Origin: Isotricha intestinalis
Lineage: Eukaryota > Ciliophora > Litostomatea > Vestibuliferida > Isotrichidae
Length of the DNA: 16,244 nt
Assembly (NCBI GenBank): GCA_023807065.1
Contig: JAJJLU010004235.1
Coordinates: 1 to 16,244, forward strand
Direction: 5' to 3'
Under the pieces are notes generated by a model. The model did no database searches. It was not told where the DNA came from and saw only the letters and a list, made by a program, of their open reading frames with translations. Positions 1 to 8,051 of this stretch are shown piece by piece. The position numbers and the translations under genes were made by a program. The number at the start of each line of letters is the position of its first letter. Positions within the stretch are counted from its first letter, which is position 1.

Positions 1-1706
1 TCTTTTCCACCATCTTCCTCTTCTTCTTTTTTCTTTTTAATTTCTTCTTCTTCTTTTTTCTTTTTAATTTCTTCTTCTTCTTTTTTCTTTTTTATTTCTT
101 CTTCTTCTTTTTTCTTTTTTATTTCTTCTTCTTCTTTTTTCCTTAGTTCTTCCATTTCTTTTCTTCTTTTTTCTTTTTCTTTTTTTTCTCTTTGTAATTC
201 TCTTAATTCATTAATTACTTTATTATCTTCATTAACTTTCTTTATTTTTAATTTTCTTTCTTCATCTTCTTTTTTAATTTTTGCAATTTCCTTTTTTTGA
301 TTTTCAATTTCATCTTCAATTTCATCATCAAAAATATCATTATCATTATTCTTAATTAAATCATCTTCAAAATCAGAATTTTTTAAATATTTATTTGATT
401 TTTCTGAATTATCATCTTTTTTATTTTTATCTTTTTGGATATATTCAACAATATTATTTTTACTTTCTTTTTTAATAGGTTCCAATTTTTTTTTTAAACG
501 ATTAATTTTATCATCAATTTTATGTTCATAATCATAATCATTTTTATCATTATAATCAATAATAATTTTATTTTTACTTTTATTTGATTGATTGTGATTA
601 ACAATGTTATTATATCTATTATTATTTTGCTTATTTTCTTTTTTTTCATTTTCATTATTATTAATTTGATAAAAAATAACATCTTGCATTATAATATATT
701 GACATTGTCTAATTATAATAAAATTATCATGAATGATTGGAAATGTATTATTAACAGAAATTAAAAAAGGATCACTTGAAAGAAAATTAATTTTCATTCC
801 TTTATAATTATTAATTTGGCTTTTTACTAAAAAATCAAGATCATTTCTCATTTTAATTAAATAATTTTTGTCAAAATTATATTTTGTTAATTTATCTATA
901 TCAAATTTACCATTAATTGTACTATAAGAACATATTTCTCTTATTTTATTCATTAGAAGAATTACATTGATTGAAATTAATCTTATATTTTGAATTGTTT
1001 TTGTAAATTCTTTAAATATATTATCAGGAATATCTAATTTTAAATTAATAAATTGAGTTTCAAAAACATCATTTAATTTTTTTAGAAAATTTAAAGCTTT
1101 TTCCCTATTTTCTATTTCCTTATTAAGTTTAATTAAATTATTTTCAAACTTTTTTAAGTTTTCAATTTCCAATTGAAAAAATTGATTTTTTGCTTCATTA
1201 TTACTTCCTAAAGAATTAATAATATTATAAAACGCATTTTTATATTCTTTTAAAACTCCTAAACTATCCCATAAATTATTAATATAAATATTTAATTCTT
1301 CATGATTCCTTGTTTTAATAAAAGAAAATTCTTCATTATTAATATAAGGAGTAATATTTATTAAATCATCATCATTATTATAATTAGTTTTTGGGTGATA
1401 ATTATTATTATTTAATGTTATATTTCCATAATTTCCACTTCTTGAAGAAGCAAATCTAACATTAGAATATTTTGGATTTGAATTTCTTCTTTTAGAAGAT
1501 TTAATTTGTGATTTTAAATATTTTAAATTAGAATCTAAATTATATTGTTTTCTCCTTTTATTTAAATTTAAAGACTTCTCTATTGGTGTATAATCTCGCA
1601 TTTTTCCTAAATAAAAGCGTTCATCCCAACCATTTTCCCTTTCAATATAATTTTCTTTCTTCATTGTTTTTTTCCTTATATCTCTCATTTGATTGATTCG
1701 ACTCAT
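1..1706 (-). CDS. Large coiled-coil protein with Glu/Lys single-helix repeats (N-terminal 568 residues; runs off the left edge)
   Basis: The reading frame opens at the first ATG at 1706 and stays open for 568 codons to the window edge, so the C-terminus is missing. I do not recognise the gene firmly. Residues 1-120 are basic and Asn-rich. Residues about 130-320 form a conserved-looking helical block, with LWDSLGV near 145, a coiled-coil stretch at 175-215, and KMRNDLDFLVKS near 285-296. Residues 350-470 are low-complexity and charged. Residues 466-564 are a long Glu/Lys/Arg helix ending in four copies of a 9-residue unit, EEEEIKKKK. The helical block faintly recalls large protist coiled-coil/IQ-motif proteins, but this is an impression from memory and not a domain call. 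No signal peptide or membrane segment is visible. It lies about 150 bases downstream of the PHD-ELM2 gene on the same strand, each probably with its own promoter. Confidence 0.85.
   Translation of the reverse strand, partial: MSRINQMRDIRKKTMKKENYIERENGWDERFYLGKMRDYTPIEKSLNLNKRRKQYNLDSNLKYLKSQIKSSKRRNSNPKYSNVRFASSRSGNYGNITLNNNNYHPKTNYNNDDDLINITPYINNEEFSFIKTRNHEELNIYINNLWDSLGVLKEYKNAFYNIINSLGSNNEAKNQFFQLEIENLKKFENNLIKLNKEIENREKALNFLKKLNDVFETQFINLKLDIPDNIFKEFTKTIQNIRLISINVILLMNKIREICSYSTINGKFDIDKLTKYNFDKNYLIKMRNDLDFLVKSQINNYKGMKINFLSSDPFLISVNNTFPIIHDNFIIIRQCQYIIMQDVIFYQINNNENEKKENKQNNNRYNNIVNHNQSNKSKNKIIIDYNDKNDYDYEHKIDDKINRLKKKLEPIKKESKNNIVEYIQKDKNKKDDNSEKSNKYLKNSDFEDDLIKNNDNDIFDDEIEDEIENQKKEIAKIKKEDEERKLKIKKVNEDNKVINELRELQREKKEKEKRRKEMEELRKKEEEEIKKKKEEEEIKKKKEEEEIKKKKEEEEIKKKKEEEEDGGK
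27..134 (-). repeat. Four 27-bp tandem repeats coding for EEEEIKKKK
   Basis: Four consecutive 27-bp units lie inside the left-edge gene (residues 525-560). They differ only by a synonymous third base in the Ile codon (ATA in the first two units, ATT in the last two). A further EEEE follows at 15-26. The plus strand is almost pure pyrimidine here. The unit resembles the E4K4 pattern of stable single alpha-helices, with one Ile per unit. Confidence 0.9.
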
Positions 1707-1856
1707 ATTTAAAATAAAAAAATTATATTTTCATTGAAAAAAAATAAAATATAAAAATGAATTTGAATAATTAAATTGAATAATATATATAATATAAATA
1801 ATTAAATAAGAGTATCTAAAAAAATTTAATATATAAAGTAGAAAATAACAATAAAA

Positions 1857-2972
1857 TTAATCATCAGGATAAAAATCACCTTCATTAATCATAGAAAATA
1901 ATTCATTTTGAAAAATAAGAACATCACTTTTAAATCCTTCAATAATTTCTTCAATAAAAGGATTTAATTGTTTATATAAGAATAACAAAGCAACTTTCAT
2001 TTTAAAATTACATAAAAAAAGCATTTTTAAACAAATTTCATCATAATGACAATTTAAATCAACACCTCTTCTAATTAATTCTTTTAATTCTTTCATTAAT
2101 TTATTGATTTTTTTTTTTAATTTATCAGAAAGAAGTTTTTTTTTCATTATTTTTTCACATTCTTCAAAATAATCACCACAAAGTTCATTTTCAATATTTA
2201 AATTTCTATAATTCCAAAATAATCTTGCAGTTTTTAAATATTTATCAATTTCTTCTTTTGAAAAAGGATTTTTTGAAACTGACCAAACTTGTTTTAATTG
2301 ATTTCTTTCATATTCTTCTTCATCAAAATTTATTTCATTTTCATATTTTTCTTTATATTCATATATATCTATTTGATGATCTAATCCTATTTTTATTTTC
2401 CTTCTTTTATATTCTGCTGATTGTTCATAATTTGATAATAAATCTTTTTTTAGTAAATCTATTATTGTTGTTTTTTTCCTCTTTTTAATATTATTTATAT
2501 TATTTATTTCTTTATTTATTTTATTTATATTCTTTTCTTCTATTGTTTTCTTATTATTTTTACTTTTCACTTTTCCTCTCTTTCTTTTATTTCCTATTTT
2601 ATTATTTGTTGATTTAAAAATTTCTTTCTTTTCTTTTTTTTCATTAGATTTTACATTCGAAGAAACACTAAAAGGTTTTTTTTGACTGCAATATGAACAT
2701 AAAAAATTTGATATATTTCCATTTAAATTCATACATTTTGAATGATAATTATTTTTGCATTTTTGACATTTTATCAAATCATTTGTTTCATTACAGATTT
2801 TGCATTTTTCTATATTTAAATTATTATTTTTTTGGTTTTTATGAGAATTTTCTGTTGATAATGATGGATTTGAAGAATCTGTTTTTATCTCATGTAAATT
2901 TATATTATTATTTATACAAATTGTTTTTTTTCCTGAAATTTCTTTTAAGAAATTATTTAATTTGTCGCTCAT
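1857..2972 (-). CDS. PHD finger-ELM2 domain chromatin protein, 371 aa
   Basis: This is a probable nuclear chromatin regulator. Residues 57-95 form a C4HC3 PHD finger, with Cys57, Cys60, Cys69, Cys72, His77, Cys80, Cys92 and Cys95. The Trp usual just before the last Cys pair is replaced by Phe90. Residues 108-168 are very basic (KRKRGK and similar), a likely nuclear-localisation and DNA-binding linker. Residues about 190-340 match the ELM2 pattern: RRKIKIGLDHQIDI, then VW at 229-230, then SKEEIDKYLKTA at 238-249, then DEICLKMLFLCNFKMKVALL at 311-330. ELM2 proteins such as MTA, CoREST and MIER recruit class I histone deacetylases, and PHD fingers read histone H3 tails, so a deacetylase-complex subunit is inferred. 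ELM2 is normally followed by SANT, but here the frame ends after what looks like the first SANT helix. There is no intron. The start is the only ATG near the 5' end and has A at -3. Confidence 0.85.
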   Translation of the reverse strand: MSDKLNNFLKEISGKKTICINNNINLHEIKTDSSNPSLSTENSHKNQKNNNLNIEKCKICNETNDLIKCQKCKNNYHSKCMNLNGNISNFLCSYCSQKKPFSVSSNVKSNEKKEKKEIFKSTNNKIGNKRKRGKVKSKNNKKTIEEKNINKINKEINNINNIKKRKKTTIIDLLKKDLLSNYEQSAEYKRRKIKIGLDHQIDIYEYKEKYENEINFDEEEYERNQLKQVWSVSKNPFSKEEIDKYLKTARLFWNYRNLNIENELCGDYFEECEKIMKKKLLSDKLKKKINKLMKELKELIRRGVDLNCHYDEICLKMLFLCNFKMKVALLFLYKQLNPFIEEIIEGFKSDVLIFQNELFSMINEGDFYPDD

Positions 2973-3165
2973 TTTAAATGATAAAGAAAAAACATTTATA
3001 TAAAATAAAATATTGTCTTTATATATTATTGTATTATGATTTAATTAATTAATATTTTTTATTTTTCTTTAAGAATATAAATTTTTTAAATTTTTTGTTT
3101 AATTGTTTGAAATTTGGATATATTAACTTTTATTTTGTTGGAATTTATAATATTATTATTTATTT

Positions 3166-4341
3166 TTATTCTAATATTTCATCCAGTTTTTCTTTTACAA
3201 TTATATCTCCAACTAAACTCATTTTATTATTTGAAATCATTGAAACAATTTTATTTTTATTTTTAATTCCAACAATAGAAGAATTTTGAAGTTCTTCAAA
3301 ATGTTTTTGATCAATAATTTTATTATATTTATCACTTCTGATATTATAAAATTTCCTCATTTGACCAAAAGTTCTATTATCTAATAAAGGAAGAAATTTC
3401 ATTACTTTTTCTTCTCTTTTTATTCTTTCATTTAAAGCATTATATTTTAAAAAAGAAGATAAATTTTTAGAAATTGCTTCTTTTGATTTTGACGTTTTTA
3501 TATCTCTATTTAAAGAAGGTAAATAATTTCTTTTATATTTTGGAGATATTTTAATTGGAAGATTTGTAATCATAATATTATTCAAATAATTTAAATTATT
3601 TTCTTCTTTTTTAATATTTTCTTTTTCTCTATTTGTAACAATAAAATCCATTGATTTATTATCAAAATAAATATTACTTAATTCATCATTATTTGTAGAA
3701 AGACTTTTTTCATTTGAAATTTTAGACATTGATATTTTAGATTTATTAATTTGTTTTGAATTAATTAAATATATATAAATAGTTATTTGACATTTAATCC
3801 ATTTATATAAATGATTCATTCCATTTGAAATAGGAATAAATTTTGGTAATTCCATTTTAGGAAGAAATCTATTTAAATAAAAATTAAATTGTTTTGGATT
3901 TAAATAATCATAATTAACTTCTTTCATTTTTGATATTATAATATTATAATTTATTTTTCTTTTAAATATATTCCAATCAAAATTTTGATCTCCATAAATT
4001 ATATAATTAAATAATTCCATTAAATGCTTTTGAATTGAAATTAATTTATCTATCATCATCATATCTAATAAAAGATTTGGATTAAATTCATTTATTAATT
4101 GTTCTGATATTTCTTTTGCTTTTTCAAAATCTTCATTTGATACTTTAAATTCTTCAAAAAAATTTATTTTTCTTGTTTTATTTAAAGCAAAAGAATCTTT
4201 CAAATTCATTTGAAGAATTTCATAATTGATATTATTTATTCTTCCTCTATTTTCCTTTAATTTTCTATTAAAAAATTCATTATTATTATTATTATAATTA
4301 TAAGGTAAAGTGATTTCATTATCTATTTGATTAATTTTCAT
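3166..4341 (-). CDS. Unrecognised 391-aa protein with a dynein heavy-chain stalk-like block
   Basis: The overall function is unknown. Residues about 90-192 resemble the region just before and within the dynein heavy-chain microtubule-binding stalk. An F-x-P-x-S-x-x-x-x-x-L-x-x-W pattern (FIPISNGMNHLYKWIKCQI at 168-186) follows a helical segment with DWNIFKRKINYN. In dyneins the equivalent block is F-x-P followed by L-x-x-W at the base of the stalk. There is no AAA+ ATPase domain here, so this is not a dynein motor. Isolated blocks of this kind may serve in ciliary or cytoskeletal proteins; that is inference. The C-terminal half is basic and low in complexity, with another conserved-looking patch FLPLLDNRTFGQMRKFYNI near 313-331. 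No membrane segment or signal peptide is seen. It starts 76 bases beyond the Nup98 stop on the same strand. Confidence 0.75.
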   Translation of the reverse strand: MKINQIDNEITLPYNYNNNNNEFFNRKLKENRGRINNINYEILQMNLKDSFALNKTRKINFFEEFKVSNEDFEKAKEISEQLINEFNPNLLLDMMMIDKLISIQKHLMELFNYIIYGDQNFDWNIFKRKINYNIIISKMKEVNYDYLNPKQFNFYLNRFLPKMELPKFIPISNGMNHLYKWIKCQITIYIYLINSKQINKSKISMSKISNEKSLSTNNDELSNIYFDNKSMDFIVTNREKENIKKEENNLNYLNNIMITNLPIKISPKYKRNYLPSLNRDIKTSKSKEAISKNLSSFLKYNALNERIKREEKVMKFLPLLDNRTFGQMRKFYNIRSDKYNKIIDQKHFEELQNSSIVGIKNKNKIVSMISNNKMSLVGDIIVKEKLDEILE

Positions 4342-4417
4342 TTTATTAAAAAATAACTGTTTTAATATATAAAAAAAATTAATTAAAAAAAAATATATTC
4401 AAATTTAAAAAAATAAT

Positions 4418-7036
4418 TTAAAAATGTTCAACTCTATAAATAAATTCTTCATTATCAGAATTATATTCAATAAATTCACCTCCTATTTTTTTTATTCTAT
4501 CTTCTTGAAATTTTAAACTTAAAACATCTTCTTCATTATCATTATGTAATTCACTAATATTATATAAATGAATAATAGCTTTTTGATTTAATCCAAAACC
4601 AGGAGAAGGCTTAAACATAGTATTTTTTTTATCATATAAAGTTAAAATTCCAGGTTTAATATCAATAATAATATCTAAGTCTAAACTAGTTAAATTTACT
4701 TTTGTTTCAAATTCAATTCTTCCATTTTCATTTTCTATAGAAAAATTTTCTACATTTTCTAATTCTTCTAAAGTCATTCTATATATATTTGTCATTGAAG
4801 GATTTGTTTTATATCCTATTTTAGTTAATTTTGGAATTTTATCTAATGATGCTAATTCATTTTTTTTAATTTGTTTTGTTGTTTCAAATTTAATTGTATT
4901 ATTTGTATTATTATCATTTTTTATTATACTTTCTTTTAATATTAGATATATTTTATCTCCATTTTCAAAATTACATTTTTCTATTATTTCATTTTCTTTT
5001 ACTATTGTATATTTCTTCATTAAAATAAATGAGTTTGCTTTTATATTTTTATATTTTGAATTTTTTTGAATTAATGTTTCACATATTTTTTCCTTAAATT
5101 CATTCATTTTTGTATTTTTTGTTACATCAATTGAAAATGTTACTCTAAAAGGTTCATTTATTTGAATATGTAAATTTAATGATATTGAATCTTTTTTTCT
5201 TTTTGGAAAATCATTTAAATTTAAATTTTGATTAAATGAAGTTTCTAAATTTGTTATGATTCTGCTTTCATATTTTTTTGACATATCAAATGAATGTGCT
5301 TTATTTCTTAAAGTTAATTGTTGATTATTATTTTTTTTTTTCCTAAAAAATTCACTTCTTATTGGTTCAAATAATTGTTTATTTTTTTTTTCTGAAATTG
5401 AATTTTCTTTCTTTGGACTTAAATAAGTTTCTTTATGAATTGTATTTTTATATTTTTTTGCCATTCTCTTATAATTTAAAAAATCTTTATATTCTTTAAA
5501 GCTTTCATATTCATCATCTATTTGAATGTCTTTTTTATTTGAAGAATCATTTGATAATTCACCGAATAAAGGTTTTATTTTTCTTTCTTTCCCAAATATA
5601 TAATTATTTATGTCTTTATTCAATAACGATGGATTATCCAGAGAATTTAATGAATGATAATCTTCATTTGGATATCTTATTATGTTTGCAAAACTATAAT
5701 TATTTGGATTTTCAAATATTGAAGGATTATTATTTTGGACGATTGGAGCAGGATAATTATTATTATTTTGAAAAATACTATTGGAATTATTATTAATACT
5801 ATTATTTGTTAGGCTCTGCAAATTATTATCATTGTTGATATAATTATTTCCAAATAAACTGTTTTTATTAATAGTATTATTTCCAAATAAACTGACTGGA
5901 TTATTATTGTTGTTATTATTTCCAAATAAACTGTTTTTATTAATAGTATTATTTCCAAATAAACTGACTGGATTATTATTGTTGTTATTATTTCCAAATA
6001 AACTGTTTTTATTAATAGTATTATTTCCAAATAAACTACTTGGATTATTATTGTTGTTATTATTTCCAAATAAACTATTTTGATTATTAGTATTTCCAAA
6101 TAAACTAAGTGGACTATTATTGTTATTATTATTTCCAAATAAACTGTTTCCAAATATAGCATTTTTATTATTAGCATTATTTCCAAATAAACTCGTTTGA
6201 TTATTATTATTATTATTATTGCTAAATAAATTGTTTTGATGATTAGGATTTCCAAATAAACTATTATTATTATTATTATTAATTCCATATAAACTATTAT
6301 TATTATTAGTATTAATTCCTAATAAAATGGTTTGATTATTATTATTATTATTATTTCCAAATAAACTATTATTATTATTATTATTAATTCCATATAAATT
6401 GGTTTGATTATTATTATTATTACCAAATAAACTAGTTTGATTATTATTATTATTACCAAATAAAGGAATTTCTTGAGAAAATATATTTTTAGTATCATTT
6501 GGGTTACAATTAGAAAATAATATAGGTTGATTATTTAAAAAGATACTTTTCTTATTAGTAAGCAAATTACCATTAAACAATCCTTCATTTTGATTTACAT
6601 TACATTTTCCTGTTTTTACCATAATATCTTTATATCTGATTTCTTCAAAAGAAAAAGAACTAAATTTTGAATCAGCTGTTATAGACAAAAATTTAGATGA
6701 TGATTTGTCTTTACTATCTTGAATAATTGTTTCTTGATAAGAACAACCAACCGATGTTGGAATTGAATCAATGGATTGAAGAATATAATTAATTGAATTT
6801 ATATTTGAAGGATTAAAAAGAAAATTAGTTTGATTTTGTTTATTCAAAAAATTAATATTATTAGTGTTTGTATTATTAAAAATACCTGTATTATTATTAA
6901 ATAATGAAGAAGAAAAGTGAAATTCATTATTATTGTTATTCTTGAATATTCCATTTTCAAATATATTTGTTGTATTGTTATTATTATTATTAGAAAAAAA
7001 AAGATTATTGTTTGTTCCTTGATTTGTTCCAAACAT
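4418..7036 (-). CDS. NUP98: Nucleoporin Nup98 homologue, 872 aa
   Basis: This is an FG nucleoporin of the nuclear pore complex, forming the permeability barrier and docking transport factors. Domains in order: residues 1-90 are Asn-rich with GIF and NIF motifs. Residues about 98-142 resemble the GLEBS motif that binds Gle2/Rae1 (FLSITADSKFSSFSFEEIRY, 116-135). Residues about 150-440 are the FG region, with about thirteen SLFG motifs spaced by poly-Asn. Residues 500-610 are a basic linker. Residues about 617-702 look ubiquitin-like. Residues about 730-872 are the Nup98 C-terminal domain (TMTLEELENVENF-type start, VNLTSLDLDIIIDI, GFGLNQKAIIHLYN, EFIYRVEHF). In many species this domain self-cleaves between His-Phe and Ser. 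Here the stop codon follows His-Phe directly, so there is no Nup96 fusion and nothing to cleave. The ATG at 7036 gives MFG, itself an FG-type start. The gene diverges from the CK1 gene across a 1-kb gap. Confidence 0.93.
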   Translation of the reverse strand: MFGTNQGTNNNLFFSNNNNNNTTNIFENGIFKNNNNNEFHFSSSLFNNNTGIFNNTNTNNINFLNKQNQTNFLFNPSNINSINYILQSIDSIPTSVGCSYQETIIQDSKDKSSSKFLSITADSKFSSFSFEEIRYKDIMVKTGKCNVNQNEGLFNGNLLTNKKSIFLNNQPILFSNCNPNDTKNIFSQEIPLFGNNNNNQTSLFGNNNNNQTNLYGINNNNNNSLFGNNNNNNNQTILLGINTNNNNSLYGINNNNNNSLFGNPNHQNNLFSNNNNNNNQTSLFGNNANNKNAIFGNSLFGNNNNNNSPLSLFGNTNNQNSLFGNNNNNNNPSSLFGNNTINKNSLFGNNNNNNNPVSLFGNNTINKNSLFGNNNNNNNPVSLFGNNTINKNSLFGNNYINNDNNLQSLTNNSINNNSNSIFQNNNNYPAPIVQNNNPSIFENPNNYSFANIIRYPNEDYHSLNSLDNPSLLNKDINNYIFGKERKIKPLFGELSNDSSNKKDIQIDDEYESFKEYKDFLNYKRMAKKYKNTIHKETYLSPKKENSISEKKNKQLFEPIRSEFFRKKKNNNQQLTLRNKAHSFDMSKKYESRIITNLETSFNQNLNLNDFPKRKKDSISLNLHIQINEPFRVTFSIDVTKNTKMNEFKEKICETLIQKNSKYKNIKANSFILMKKYTIVKENEIIEKCNFENGDKIYLILKESIIKNDNNTNNTIKFETTKQIKKNELASLDKIPKLTKIGYKTNPSMTNIYRMTLEELENVENFSIENENGRIEFETKVNLTSLDLDIIIDIKPGILTLYDKKNTMFKPSPGFGLNQKAIIHLYNISELHNDNEEDVLSLKFQEDRIKKIGGEFIEYNSDNEEFIYRVEHF
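5862..6077 (-). repeat. Three 72-bp tandem repeats in the Nup98 FG region
   Basis: Units at 5862-5933, 5934-6005 and 6006-6077 are nearly identical. The first two look the same base for base; the third differs at a few positions (Pro-Ser in place of Pro-Val). Each 24-residue unit carries two SLFG motifs separated alternately by a poly-Asn/Pro spacer and an NTINKN spacer. The near identity points to recent duplication or homogenisation. Confidence 0.93.
6195..6460 (-). repeat. Poly-Asn (AAT/AAC) microsatellite tracts in the Nup98 FG region
   Basis: Repeated runs of the trinucleotide ATT on the plus strand (AAT on the coding strand) encode Asn runs of five to seven residues between LFG, LYG and LLG motifs. 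They keep the reading frame. Length differences between alleles are likely in such tracts. Confidence 0.8.
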
Positions 7037-8051
7037 TGTTTTTATTTAATTCTTCTATTTTTTTTCCTTTTATATTATAATTAAAAGACAATTAAATATA
7101 TTAAAATTAATTTTTATTAACAAAATCATTATTACCAGAAATAATAGGCTTCTTTTTATTGAATAATTTAATTTTTATTATTTAACTAAAAATATAGTAA
7201 TGTTAAATGAATGATGAATAAGTTTTTAATATTTTTCCTTTTTTTCTAAATAAATATATTTTTATAATCATTTATTTTCATTTGTGTTTAGTTTTATTGA
7301 ACAAATCACTCTTATAAATATAACAAAAAGAAGAATAATTTTTTATTTTAATTTAAATATAATGATGATATTAAATCAATAATTCTTAATAAATGAAATA
7401 AATTAAGAAATAAATTATGTAAATTTAATTTTTTCTTCATATCAAGTAATTTATGATTAAAAGTATTTTGAATATATTTGGAATATTTTTATAACTTTTG
7501 TGAGAAAAATTTTAGGAAAATTTATATTCTCCATGCTTTCCATTTTATATATTACGAATTGGTTTTTATTAAATATATTAAATAATTCTTTATCGTTTTT
7601 TCTGTTTTAAATTACTATTTTAATTCTGCTATAAAAGAATACGCTATTATTATTTTTGAATTTGATAGTATATTTTTTATTATGGATTTTGATTATATAA
7701 TTTATTATTTACAATAATGATAATATGATAATATTAGACATTAAGAAAATTAGGAATAAATTAATATAAGATTATTATTATTGATAAATTATTTTTTTGG
7801 GAATAGATTATTGTGATAGTTAACTTTTTCTTTTGGAATTATTTTAGAAAAAATACTTATAATGAGTAGATTTAAAGAAAGTTTATTTAATAATAAAGGA
7901 AGAAAGTTTAAATAAAGTTACATAAATATATTAATTATTATATTCATTTATTAACATATTTATTATGATTTATATATTTATTATATATTTTTTATTTTTT
8001 AATATATTGAATGTAATAACTTATTTTACAAATTTATTTAAATTTTCAAAA
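7037..8051. other. 1-kb gene-free divergent spacer between Nup98 and CK1
   Basis: This is the only long intergenic stretch. It separates two genes read outward from it and so must hold both promoters and 5' UTRs. I see no tRNA, rRNA or snRNA signature and no convincing coding frame. TATA-like strings are too common at this base composition to call a promoter. A frame from the ATG at 7965 runs into CK1 but reads as hydrophobic low-complexity sequence, more like translated 5' UTR. Confidence 0.7.

Noticed and set aside
1800..1877. A 3' intron extending the ELM2 protein from a GTGATT donor near 1877 to a TTTTTTTAG acceptor
   Set aside because: After such splicing the frame meets TAA within a few codons, and no SANT-like sequence appears.
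2225..3289. Plus-strand open frames opposite the PHD-ELM2 gene and the dynein-stalk-like gene
   Set aside because: Their translations are Phe/Leu/Ile-rich antisense readings of Lys/Asn-rich coding sequence and show no domain.
5862..6077. Regularly spaced repeats resembling a CRISPR array
   Set aside because: The units are adjacent 72-bp coding repeats that keep the Nup98 frame, with no variable spacers, in a eukaryotic gene.
5809..6288. Long open frame on the minus strand full of Ile, Tyr and Leu repeats
   Set aside because: It is a shifted frame of the Nup98 Asn-rich repeats; AAT runs read as ATA/TAT/TTA in other frames. Nup98 has clear domain support.
7965..8051. Upstream in-frame extension of the CK1 gene beginning with a hydrophobic stretch that could look like a membrane anchor
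   Set aside because: The segment is Phe/Ile/Tyr-rich because it is translated A/T-rich spacer. CK1 kinases normally have a short leader, and an ATG at 8052 with A at -3 follows. It remains possible but unsupported.
7037..8051. tRNA, snRNA or other RNA gene in the long spacer
   Set aside because: I found no cloverleaf arms, U-snRNA core sequences or Pol III boxes that stand out from the A/T background.
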